Shown here: piece after piece, positions 1-6,097 of the stretch
Numbering within the stretch: position 1 is the first letter of the stretch
How the letters are laid out: the number at the start of each line of letters is the position of its first letter
Assembly: GCA_020252385.1 (NCBI GenBank)
Contig: JADCDC010000055.1
Coordinates: 1-8,398, forward strand
Reading direction: 5' to 3'
Length of the DNA: 8,398 bases
Source of the DNA: Aestuariivirga sp.
GTDB lineage: Bacteria; Pseudomonadota; Alphaproteobacteria; Rhizobiales; Aestuariivirgaceae
The notes under the pieces: generated by a model
Seen by the model: only the letters and a program-made list of their open reading frames with translations
Database searches by the model: none
Told to the model about the DNA's origin: nothing
Translations under genes and position numbers: made by a program

Positions 1-249
1 CTTGTGGCGCTTGTCGAGAACGGCCGCCATCTTCGGCAGCACCAGCCTGCTCATGAGCAGGTAGAGCAGGCCGAAGAAGATGACGAGCCAGAAGATCTGC
101 GACGGGAAGGTGGAGGTGTCCATCGGCGGGAAGGGGGCGTTTGCCGCGCCTTCATGCCCGGTGGTTTCCGTCGTGTGGCCGGCCTCGGGTGTGGCCGGAG
201 CCGGCACCGCCGTGGTTTCCTCTGCAACGACGATTGTCGTCTGCGACAT
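1..249 (-). CDS. atpF2: ATP synthase F0 subunit b' (AtpF'), 5' part, cut by window edge
   Basis: The first 83 codons of the b' subunit are present, reading leftward and leaving the window at position 1. The b/b' heterodimer is the peripheral stalk that holds F1 against the membrane F0 sector. The protein starts MSQTTIVV, has a Thr/Ala/Pro/Glu-rich segment to about residue 40, then FPPMDTSTFPSQIFW leading into the single membrane helix (about residues 51-68) and the start of the charged stalk helix (LPKMAAVLDKRHK). The FPP-D-STFPSQ lead-in before the helix is characteristic of alphaproteobacterial b' rather than b. The ATG at 249 is chosen because a GAGG Shine-Dalgarno sequence (258-261) lies 8 nt upstream. 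It is the fourth gene of the F0 operon, 75 nt after atpE. Subunit b would be expected next, outside the window. Family and start are secure; the C-terminal part cannot be judged. Confidence 0.9.
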   Translation of the reverse strand, partial: MSQTTIVVAEETTAVPAPATPEAGHTTETTGHEGAANAPFPPMDTSTFPSQIFWLVIFFGLLYLLMSRLVLPKMAAVLDKRHK

Positions 250-257
250 GTCTGGAG

Positions 258-261
258 CCTC
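258..261 (-). promoter_or_regulatory. Ribosome binding site of atpF'
   Basis: GAGG on the minus strand, 8 nt before the ATG at 249. It supports the chosen start of the truncated b' gene and lies only 7 nt downstream of the 269-302 hairpin, so that structure could influence ribosome access. Confidence 0.5.
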
Positions 262-268
262 AAATGGG

Positions 269-302
269 GAAGCCTGCACGGGCATGATGCCCGCCAGGCT
301 TC
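269..302 (-). other. Intercistronic RNA hairpin between atpE and atpF'
   Basis: On the minus strand an 8-bp outer stem (GAAGCCTG with CAGGCTTC, 295-302 and 269-276) is followed, after a small G/TG internal loop, by an inner stem CGGGC with GCCCG around a 5-nt ATCAT loop. It begins 22 nt after the atpE stop and ends 7 nt before the atpF' Shine-Dalgarno sequence. No T-run follows, so it is unlikely to be a classical intrinsic terminator. It may protect the atpI-B-E message from 3' exonucleases or mark a processing site, but that role is inferred. Confidence 0.6.
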
Positions 303-324
303 GATTTGACTGCCGTAATGGATA

Positions 325-549
325 TTACGTGAACAGCAGGAGCAGGGCGATAACCAGCGAGAAGATGCCGAGGCCTTCGGCCAGCGCCGCGCCGATCAGC
401 GCGTTGGTGAACTGGGCCGGAGCCGCCGAGGGGTTGCGCAGCGCGCCCGCCAGGTAGTTGCCGAAGATGTGACCGACACCGATGCCGGCGCCGCCCATGC
501 CGATACAGGCGATACCGGCGCCAATCATCTTTGCTGCTTCAGTTTCCAT
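325..549 (-). CDS. atpE: ATP synthase F0 subunit c (proteolipid ring)
   Basis: This 74-residue hydrophobic hairpin is the c subunit, which forms the rotating proton-driven ring of F0. Helix 1 carries the glycine ladder G20-x-G22-x-G24-x-G26 that packs neighbouring subunits. The polar loop contains the conserved R38-N39-P40 that contacts the F1 gamma/epsilon foot. Helix 2 carries the proton-binding carboxylate E58 in ALAEGLGIF. The Glu is not followed by the Ser/Thr ligands of sodium-dependent c rings, so proton coupling is expected. Length is normal for the family. The ATG is preceded by a strong AAGGAG (556-561) at 6-nt spacing, the best ribosome binding site in the operon, which fits the need for many c copies per enzyme. 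It lies 45 nt after atpB and is followed by a stable hairpin before atpF'. Confidence 0.97.
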   Translation of the reverse strand: METEAAKMIGAGIACIGMGGAGIGVGHIFGNYLAGALRNPSAAPAQFTNALIGAALAEGLGIFSLVIALLLLFT

Positions 550-555
550 TTTAGT

Positions 556-561
556 CTCCTT
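556..561 (-). promoter_or_regulatory. Strong ribosome binding site of atpE
   Basis: AAGGAG on the minus strand with a 6-nt spacer to the ATG at 549. It is the closest match to the anti-Shine-Dalgarno complement among the F0 genes here, consistent with high translation of the multicopy c subunit. Confidence 0.75.
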
Positions 562-594
562 GAATGACCGTCGGGTTGGGTTGAAGGATCGAAA

Positions 595-1347
595 TCAGTG
601 ATGGGTGTGGAGCGCGTCGTTGAGGTAGACGCAGGTGAGGATCGCGAACACGAAGGCCTGCAGGAACGACACCAGGAACTCGAGCGCGGTGAGGGCGATG
701 GCCATGAACAGCGGAGCAATCGCGCCGACCACGCCCACCGCACCGTAACCGGCAAGGCTCACCACGAAGCCCGCGAAGACCTTGAGCACGATGTGGCCCG
801 CCAGCATGTTGCCGAACAGACGCAGCCCCAGGCTCACCGGGCGGGACAGGAAGGAGATGATCTCGATCAGCGAGATGAAGGGCAGGATGACGACGGGCAC
901 GCCATGCGGCACGAAGAGCTTGAACCAGCCAAGCCCGTGCTTGGCGATGCCGACCACGATGACGAGGCCGACGACAAAGATGGCGAGCGATGCCGTGACG
1001 ACCACCTGGCTCGTCACCGTGAAGAAGTAGGGGAACATGCCCAGCATGTTCGCCGCGAGCACGAAGGAGAACAGCGAGAAGACGAGCGGGAAGAACGGTT
1101 TCCCCTCCGGCCCCAGCACGTTCTTCACCATGTTGTGTATGAATTCGTACCACACCTCGCCGACGCCCTGGACGCGGCCCGGAACCAGCGCGCCCCTGCC
1201 TGCCGCCACGAGCAGGAAGATCGTGACGATCCCGACCGCCACGGCCATGAACAGGGCCGAATTGGTGAAGGAGATCTCAAGACCCCCGATGTTGACCGGG
1301 CCGGCGAGCTCCTTGATCTGGAACTGCTTGATCGGATCGTTAGCCAC
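595..1347 (-). CDS. atpB: ATP synthase F0 subunit a (proton channel)
   Basis: This 250-residue polytopic membrane protein is subunit a, the stator that provides the two proton half-channels against the c ring. The essential arginine is R176 in the conserved SLGLRLFGNMLAGH segment (residues 172-185). Q230 in the last helix (SFLQAFVFAILTCVYL) matches the conserved polar residue facing that arginine. Several hydrophobic helices are visible (about 31-50, 88-108, 113-134, 150-168, 173-198, 203-222, 224-243), and the protein ends in a His-rich tail. Length is typical of alphaproteobacteria. The start codon is GTG at 1347 (encoding MANDPIKQF), preceded by GAGGA at 1354-1358 with 6-nt spacing. That site lies inside the last codons of atpI, whose stop ends 2 nt before the GTG, so the two genes are probably translationally coupled. 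I see no in-frame ATG that would be a better start. Confidence 0.97.
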   Translation of the reverse strand: MANDPIKQFQIKELAGPVNIGGLEISFTNSALFMAVAVGIVTIFLLVAAGRGALVPGRVQGVGEVWYEFIHNMVKNVLGPEGKPFFPLVFSLFSFVLAANMLGMFPYFFTVTSQVVVTASLAIFVVGLVIVVGIAKHGLGWFKLFVPHGVPVVILPFISLIEIISFLSRPVSLGLRLFGNMLAGHIVLKVFAGFVVSLAGYGAVGVVGAIAPLFMAIALTALEFLVSFLQAFVFAILTCVYLNDALHTHH

Positions 1348-1349
1348 GC

Positions 1350-1757
1350 TCAGTCCTCTTCATCATCATCAGCGACCGCTTTTTGCGGCAGGTTTGAACC
1401 AAGCCGCTCCTTTGCCGGAGGCACCCTGTTGCCCGCGCGGGCCATGTTCAGGATGCCGGCTCCGAAACCCAGGAGCAGGAAGAAAATCAGGCCGAAGGGC
1501 AACGTGCCGAAGAGCCAGTCGAAGCCATAGCCGATAAGGCCGCCGACCAGCGTTCCGGCGACGAACTCGCTCGCGAGCCGGTACCCCTTGGCGAAGCCAG
1601 AGGCACCCTGCATGCTCGCGGACGGTCGCTCGCTTTCGGTGCGCTCGGACTGTTCTGCCGCAATGCGGCCGGACAGGTCCTTCAGGCGCTCCGAGAGGTC
1701 GCCCAGCTCCGGGCGGGGAGTCTTTTCGTCAGGCGTGTCGTCTCCAGGCTTAGTCAT
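1350..1757 (-). CDS. atpI: ATP synthase protein I (AtpI), F0 assembly factor
   Basis: This 135-residue protein is the first gene of the F0 operon. AtpI-family proteins assist assembly of the c ring and have been linked to magnesium or calcium handling; they are not part of the finished enzyme. Residues 1-55 are hydrophilic and charged. Two membrane helices follow (about 64-84 and 88-107) with the family pattern EFVAGTLVGGLIGYGFDW and FGLIFFLLLGFGAGILN, and the tail ends in the acidic run DDDEED. A longer reading from an ATG at 1835 is possible but unlikely: it begins upstream of the predicted transcription start near 1810. The ATG at 1757 has GGAGG 4 nt upstream and gives a normal family length. 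The stop lies 2 nt before the atpB GTG. Identity rests on topology, motif and position. Confidence 0.92.
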   Translation of the reverse strand: MTKPGDDTPDEKTPRPELGDLSERLKDLSGRIAAEQSERTESERPSASMQGASGFAKGYRLASEFVAGTLVGGLIGYGFDWLFGTLPFGLIFFLLLGFGAGILNMARAGNRVPPAKERLGSNLPQKAVADDDEED

Positions 1758-1761
1758 GTGA

Positions 1762-1766
1762 CCTCC
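1762..1766 (-). promoter_or_regulatory. Ribosome binding site deciding the atpI start
   Basis: GGAGG on the minus strand, 4 nt before the ATG at 1757. It supports the short AtpI reading over the upstream in-frame ATG at 1835, which falls within the promoter region. Confidence 0.65.
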
Positions 1767-1816
1767 GGGCAAACGCCGTCCCGCGCTCGGAAATTCTCCC
1801 CTTCCAAAGCGGGCGC

Positions 1817-1845
1817 ACCATAGTTGCGGGTCCAAAATGTGTCAA
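1817..1845 (-). promoter_or_regulatory. Sigma70-type promoter of the F0 operon
   Basis: Minus strand: a perfect -35 hexamer TTGACA (1840-1845), a 17-bp spacer and a -10 hexamer TATGGT (1817-1822). The region just upstream (about 1846-1880) is unusually A/T-rich for this genome, as an UP element would be. Transcription would start near 1810, giving a leader of about 53 nt before atpI. It is the clearest housekeeping promoter in the window. Confidence 0.75.
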
Positions 1846-1910
1846 GAAATGGATTTGCGTTTTAAGTAATTGATATAGTTGATGGAATTCGGCCTCTTAA
1901 GGGCTGCGTC

Positions 1911-1937
1911 GATTCGCGCGAGGAAGCGCCGCGATTC
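1911..1937. repeat. Imperfect inverted repeat with two GANTC sites
   Basis: The plus-strand arms GATTCGCG (1911-1918) and CGCGATTC (1930-1937) pair over 8 positions with one T-T mismatch around an 11-nt centre. Each arm contains a GATTC, the motif methylated by the CcrM methyltransferase of many alphaproteobacteria. It lies 46 nt beyond the HAD stop and about 65 bp upstream of the atpI -35. It could be a weak transcript-end hairpin or a protein site, or it could be chance. Confidence 0.35.
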
Positions 1938-1983
1938 TGTCTCTCAGGCTCTCTGGGTGTCCCTTCAGCGAAGCAGGAGGCCG

Positions 1984-2592
1984 TCAACCGTCCAGCAGCC
2001 TCAAGCCCACCAGTTCCGCCCTCAGCGCCTCCGGCGAGGTGAAATGGTGCGCCTTCATGCCAACGGCCTCGGCGCCTGTGACGTTTTTCGGGCTGTCGTC
2101 GATGAACAGGCAGGAGGCGGCCTCGAGGCCGTTCCGGTCGAGCAGCAAGCGGTAGATGGCGGGATCGGGCTTCACCACGCCCTCATCGCCCGAGACCACG
2201 ATGTCGCGGAAGGACGGCTGGAGGAAGGGGAAGCGCTGGAGCGTCTCGCGGAACTTATGCTGGTTGAAGTTGGTGATGGCGTAGAGCGGCGTTCCGCGGG
2301 CCTTCAGCTCGCTGAGGATCGCCACCGTGCCGTCGATCGGCCCGAGGATGGTCTCGTGCCAGCGGTGGTTATAGGCGGCGATGGCCTCGGCATAGTCGGG
2401 GTGGCGCGCGGCCGCTTCGGCGATCGCCGCCTCGAAACTCCGGCCGCGGTCCTGCTCGAGGTTCCAGTCGGCATTGCAGACATGGGTGAGGAACCAGTCC
2501 ACCTCCTCCTCGCTGTCGAAGATCTTGGCGTAGAGGGCGCGGGGATCCCAGTGGATCAACACATTGCCAATGTCGAAGACGACATTGGTCAT
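1984..2592 (-). CDS. HAD-family hydrolase, subfamily IA, YihX-like
   Basis: This 202-residue haloacid dehalogenase-superfamily protein is probably a small-molecule phosphatase in the cytoplasm. Motif I is FDIGNVL with the nucleophile D7. Motif II is T107-N108, motif III is K141 in VVKPDP, and motif IV is FIDDSPKN with the metal-binding D165 and D166. A helical cap occupies about residues 15-85, as in subfamily IA. The usual second aspartate of motif I (DxD) is replaced by G9, giving the D-x-G-N form seen in E. coli YihX, an alpha-glucose-1-phosphate phosphatase, so this change does not imply inactivity. The substrate cannot be read from sequence. The ATG overlaps the smc stop as ATGA and has no purine-rich ribosome binding site, so translation probably depends on ribosomes finishing smc. 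It appears to be the last gene of the unit. Confidence 0.88.
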   Translation of the reverse strand: MTNVVFDIGNVLIHWDPRALYAKIFDSEEEVDWFLTHVCNADWNLEQDRGRSFEAAIAEAAARHPDYAEAIAAYNHRWHETILGPIDGTVAILSELKARGTPLYAITNFNQHKFRETLQRFPFLQPSFRDIVVSGDEGVVKPDPAIYRLLLDRNGLEAASCLFIDDSPKNVTGAEAVGMKAHHFTSPEALRAELVGLRLLDG

Positions 2593-5500
2593 GCCGCGGG
2601 CTGCGCCACCACCATCGTCTCGGCCTCCTCGAGGTTCACCGACACGAGCTGCGACACGCCACGCTCCAGCATGGTGACGCCGAACAGGCGGTGCATGCGG
2701 GCCATGGTCAGCGCATGGTGGGTGATGATCAGGAAGCGCGTCTCGGTGCGCTCCAGCATCGCGTCGAGCAGGTTGCAGAAGCGCTCCACGTTGTGGTCAT
2801 CCAACGGTGCGTCGACTTCGTCCAGCACGCAGATGGGCGAGGGGTTGGTGAGGAACACCGCGAAGATCAAGGACAGCGCGGTGAGCGTCTGCTCGCCGCC
2901 CGAGAGCAGCGACAGCGTGGTGGGCTTCTTGCCCGGCGGGTTGGCGATGATCTCGAGGCCCGCTTCCAGCGGATCCTCCGATTCGATGAGCTGGAGTTCC
3001 GCCCGGCCGCCGCCGAACAGCGTGGTGAAGAGCTCGCCGAACTTCTGGTTCACCGTGCCGAAGGCGTCGAGCAGGCGCTGGCGGCCCTCGCGGTTCAGGC
3101 TCGAAATGCCGCCGCGCAGCTTGTTGATGGCCTGGATCAGGTCATCGCGCTCGCGCACCAGCCCGTCGAGCTGCTTGGCCACCTCGACCGCCTCATCGTC
3201 GGCGCGCAGGTTGACGCCGCCCAGGCGCTCGCGGTCCTCGCGCAGGCCCGTGAGCTTGCGTTCGATCTCGCCCGATTCGGGGATCTCCTCCGACTCGATG
3301 CCGGCCGTGGCGATGACCTCTTCCGGGCGGCACTGGAGCGCGTCCGAAATGCGCCGCTCCGAAGCCTCGAGGCGCTGCGTGCTGGCCTCGAGCCTGGCGC
3401 CGAGCCTCGCGTGCTCCTCGCGCGCGTTGGACAGGAGTTCCTGAACGGCGCGCAGCTCCTGGTCGGCCTGGCGCACCTCGTTCTCCGCCGCCTGCAGCGC
3501 GTCGGAGGCGGCCTTGCGCTCGGCCTCTGCCTCGGAGAGCGTGTTCATCAGCTTGAGGCGGCGGTCGGCGAGCTGCTGCGGCAGGGCGGCAAGCTCCAGG
3601 ATCGCGGCGCGGGTTTCCTCCGCACGCGCGGTCAGCTGTTCGATCTGCTCATTGGCGCGGGCGGCGCGCGCCGTCCACTGCGCGATCTCGGACTCGATCG
3701 AGCGGATGCGGTCGGCGCGGGCCTTCGCCTCGCGCTCCAGCCCGTCGTGACGGGCGCGGGCCTCGGCATAGGCGGCGCGCTCGCCGTTCACGGCGTTGCG
3801 GAGGCCAACGAGTTCGCCCTGCAGCGCGTCGAGCACCGGAAGGCCGGCGGCTTCGGCATTGGCCGAGTCGAGCTGCAGGCGCGCTTCCGCCAGAGACTGT
3901 TCGATGCGGCGCTGCGCCTCGTCCAGCGCACTGGTCTGGGCCAGCTGCTCGGAAACCTGCCGCTCATGCTGGGTCAGCGCCCGGCGGGCGAAATCGACGG
4001 CGGACAGGGCGGCGCGCTGGGCGTCGCGCGTTTCGCGCTCCTCGCGGGCGGCGGCCTCGCTCGCGGCGCGCGCCGCCTCGAAGCCTTCTGCCGCCTCATC
4101 GGCGGCGGCAACGGCCTCCGCCATCTCGACCTCGAGCGAGGCCAGGCGGTTCCGCTCGGCCAGGCGCTTGGCGGCGGCACTCGGCGCATCCGCCGCGGCG
4201 GTGAAACCGTCCCAGCGCCAGACATCGCCCTCGCGCGAGACGAGGCGCTGGCCCGGCAGAAGCTGCGGCTGCAGCGCCTGGCCGAGTGCGCGCGACACAA
4301 CACCGATGTGCGAGAGGCGGCGCTGCAATGCGGCCGGCGCGTCGACGACGCGGGCGAGGGGCTCGGCTCCGTCCGGAAGTGCCGCCGTGTCGGCAAGCGG
4401 CGGCAGGCCGCGCCAGTGCACGGGCGCGCCCTCATCGGCGGAGGCGTCGATGTCGTCGCCAAGGGCAGCACCCAGTGCCGCCTCATAGCCGGCACTGACG
4501 CTCACCTGGTCGACCAGCGAGGGCCACAGGTCGCCGCCGCCGGCCTTGAGAAGATTCGTCAGTGTGCGGACTTCCGTCTGCAGCCTGTCGGCCCGGCGGC
4601 GCTTCTCGTCATGGGCGGAGCGGCTGTCGGCCTCGGCGGTGCGGGCAGCGCGCAGGCGGGCTTCCGCTTCGGCCACCCGCTGCTCGAAATCATCCGCCTG
4701 CTCCACCGCGTGCTCGACCGCGGCGGCAAGCTTCTCGCCGTCGCCATCGATCGTGAAGCGCGCCATCAGCGCCTGGCGCTTGCCCTCCGTCTCCTGCAGT
4801 TCCCGGTCAAGCCGCTGGGCGCGCGCGCCCAGTTCCTCGATCGCGCGGAGAATGGCGTTGCGGCGCGCGGTCAGTTCGGAGAGCCGGGCCGCGGCCTCAT
4901 CCGCCGCCTCCTGGGCGCGCGCCAGCGCATCGGCCGCTTCCTGCAGCGCCACCGCCGCCTGCGAGCGGATCTCGGTGTCGGAGCCATGCGCCGCCTTCAG
5001 CGTCTCGCCTTCCTCGGCGAGGCGGGCGAGAACGCCATCGGTGTCGTTCAGCAGTTCCTGCTCGCGCGTCAGGTCGGCGTTGATCTGGGCGATGCGCTGG
5101 TCGAATTCCTTGCGGCGCTCGGCGGCGCGGCGCTCCTCCTCGTCCAGCACGTTGCGCTCGTGGCTCACCCGCTGCAGCACGGCGGCGCGGATGGCCTCCT
5201 GCTCGCGAAGGCCGGGGAGCTTCTCGCCCATGTCGTCGCGGAGGCGGAGCTTCTCGGAGGCTGCGCGCGTGTGCTCGGCCAGCACGCGGGTCGCCTCGTC
5301 GAGGGCCGCCGCATCGCGTTCCGCGGCTTCAGCGGCGTCGCGCCAGTTCACATAGAGGCCCATCGCCTCGAGCCGCCGGATCTCGGCCGAGAGGCTCTTG
5401 TACTTTGTCGCCTGGCGGGCCTGGCGCTTCAGGCTGTTGAGCTGGGTCTCGAGCTGCGCGGTCACGTCGTCGAGGCGGGTCAGGTTCTGCTCGGCCGCCC

Positions 5501-6053
5501 TGAGCTTCAGCTCCGCCTCATGCCGCCTGGTGTGAAGGCCGGTGATGCCCGCCGCCTCCTCGAGGATGAGGCGGCGCGCCTGCGGCTTGGCGTTGATGAT
5601 TTCTCCGATCTGCCCCTGGCGCACCAGCGCGGGTGAGCGCGAGCCCGTCGAGGCATCGGCGAACAGAAGCTGCACGTCCCTGGCGCGCGCGTCCTTGCCG
5701 TTGATGCGGTAGGCCGAGCCCTGGTCGCGCTCGATGCGCCGCGAGATCTCGAGGATCTCCTGGTCCTGGTACTGGGGCGGGGCCGTGCCGTCGTCGTTCG
5801 ACATGGTGACCAGCACCTCGGCCATGTTGCGGGCCGGGCGCTCTGTCGTGCCGGAGAAGATGACGTCGTCCATGCCCGACGCGCGCATCGACTTGTAGGA
5901 GCTCTCGCCCATCACCCAGCGCAGCGCCTCGAGCAGGTTCGACTTGCCGCAGCCGTTGGGGCCGACGACACCGGTAAGGCCGGGCTCGATCAGGAGGTCC
6001 GTCGGCTCCACGAAGGACTTGAATCCCGAAAGCCTGAGCCGTGTGAATTTCAT
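2589..6053 (-). CDS. smc: Chromosome segregation protein SMC
   Basis: This 1154-residue protein is the bacterial SMC ATPase, which with ScpA and ScpB compacts and separates sister chromosomes. The N-terminal half of the ATPase head has Walker A GPNGCGKS (31-38) and the Q-loop LVRQGQIGEI (143-152). A long Ala/Glu/Arg-rich coiled coil (about 175-500) leads to a hinge of about 115 residues (510-625), and a second coiled coil (about 626-935) returns. The C-terminal head has signature LSLLSGGEQ (1047-1055), Walker B ICVLDEVD with D1078 and E1079, a D-loop PLDD and a switch histidine in ITHH (1110-1113). All ATPase residues are present and length is normal. The hinge lacks the glycine-rich stretch of Bacillus-type SMC. 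The ATG at 6053 has AAGGA (6060-6064) 6 nt upstream. It follows dsbA by 32 nt and overlaps the HAD gene by ATGA. Confidence 0.98.
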   Translation of the reverse strand: MKFTRLRLSGFKSFVEPTDLLIEPGLTGVVGPNGCGKSNLLEALRWVMGESSYKSMRASGMDDVIFSGTTERPARNMAEVLVTMSNDDGTAPPQYQDQEILEISRRIERDQGSAYRINGKDARARDVQLLFADASTGSRSPALVRQGQIGEIINAKPQARRLILEEAAGITGLHTRRHEAELKLRAAEQNLTRLDDVTAQLETQLNSLKRQARQATKYKSLSAEIRRLEAMGLYVNWRDAAEAAERDAAALDEATRVLAEHTRAASEKLRLRDDMGEKLPGLREQEAIRAAVLQRVSHERNVLDEEERRAAERRKEFDQRIAQINADLTREQELLNDTDGVLARLAEEGETLKAAHGSDTEIRSQAAVALQEAADALARAQEAADEAAARLSELTARRNAILRAIEELGARAQRLDRELQETEGKRQALMARFTIDGDGEKLAAAVEHAVEQADDFEQRVAEAEARLRAARTAEADSRSAHDEKRRRADRLQTEVRTLTNLLKAGGGDLWPSLVDQVSVSAGYEAALGAALGDDIDASADEGAPVHWRGLPPLADTAALPDGAEPLARVVDAPAALQRRLSHIGVVSRALGQALQPQLLPGQRLVSREGDVWRWDGFTAAADAPSAAAKRLAERNRLASLEVEMAEAVAAADEAAEGFEAARAASEAAAREERETRDAQRAALSAVDFARRALTQHERQVSEQLAQTSALDEAQRRIEQSLAEARLQLDSANAEAAGLPVLDALQGELVGLRNAVNGERAAYAEARARHDGLEREAKARADRIRSIESEIAQWTARAARANEQIEQLTARAEETRAAILELAALPQQLADRRLKLMNTLSEAEAERKAASDALQAAENEVRQADQELRAVQELLSNAREEHARLGARLEASTQRLEASERRISDALQCRPEEVIATAGIESEEIPESGEIERKLTGLREDRERLGGVNLRADDEAVEVAKQLDGLVRERDDLIQAINKLRGGISSLNREGRQRLLDAFGTVNQKFGELFTTLFGGGRAELQLIESEDPLEAGLEIIANPPGKKPTTLSLLSGGEQTLTALSLIFAVFLTNPSPICVLDEVDAPLDDHNVERFCNLLDAMLERTETRFLIITHHALTMARMHRLFGVTMLERGVSQLVSVNLEEAETMVVAQPAA

Positions 6054-6071
6054 CGTGAGTCCTTAGCCCCC

Positions 6072-6097
6072 AGAAAATCCGCCCCTCAGAGGAGCGG
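6072..6097 (-). terminator. Terminator-like hairpin at the dsbA stop codon, upstream of smc
   Basis: On the minus strand CCGCTCC (6091-6097) can pair with GGGGCGG (6079-6085) over 7 bp, including one T-G wobble, around the loop TCTGA, and the helix is followed by ATTTTCT. The geometry is that of a short intrinsic terminator or attenuator with a weak T-tract. The TGA in the loop is the dsbA stop codon, so a ribosome finishing dsbA would prevent the hairpin from forming. The smc start lies 25 nt further on. Confidence 0.4.

Larger units (their letters stand above)
1758..1983. other. Intergenic region between the HAD gene and atpI
   Basis: This 226-bp gap carries the atpI promoter and leader (1758-1845), an A/T-rich block (about 1846-1880) and an imperfect inverted repeat (1911-1937). 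I see no convincing intrinsic terminator for the upstream smc-HAD unit and no additional gene. Confidence 0.6.

Noticed and set aside
598..1530. A 310-codon plus-strand open frame opposite atpB and atpI
   Set aside because: His/Asp/Glu/Arg-rich translation is the usual antisense image of membrane-protein codons; atpB is unambiguous.
1758..1835. N-terminal extension of AtpI from the ATG at 1835
   Set aside because: The extra 26 codons lie over the promoter -10 element and predicted start site, and the ATG at 1757 has a proper ribosome binding site.
1862..1900. TTAA sequences as a CtrA binding site
   Set aside because: The two TTAA half-sites are about 31 bp apart rather than 7, so the CtrA consensus is not met.
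1984..2592. HAD protein as catalytically dead because motif I lacks the second Asp
   Set aside because: The same D-x-G-N form occurs in the active phosphatase YihX, and the other three motifs are intact.
1879..3444. A 521-codon plus-strand open frame opposite the HAD gene and the 3' end of smc
   Set aside because: Low-complexity Ser/Arg-rich translation, no domain, and it lies over two convincing minus-strand genes.
2691..5636. A 981-codon open frame on the plus strand opposite smc
   Set aside because: It is antisense to a complete SMC gene, translates to Leu/Arg/Gly-rich sequence without motifs, and is expected from the codon bias of a G/C-rich coiled-coil gene.
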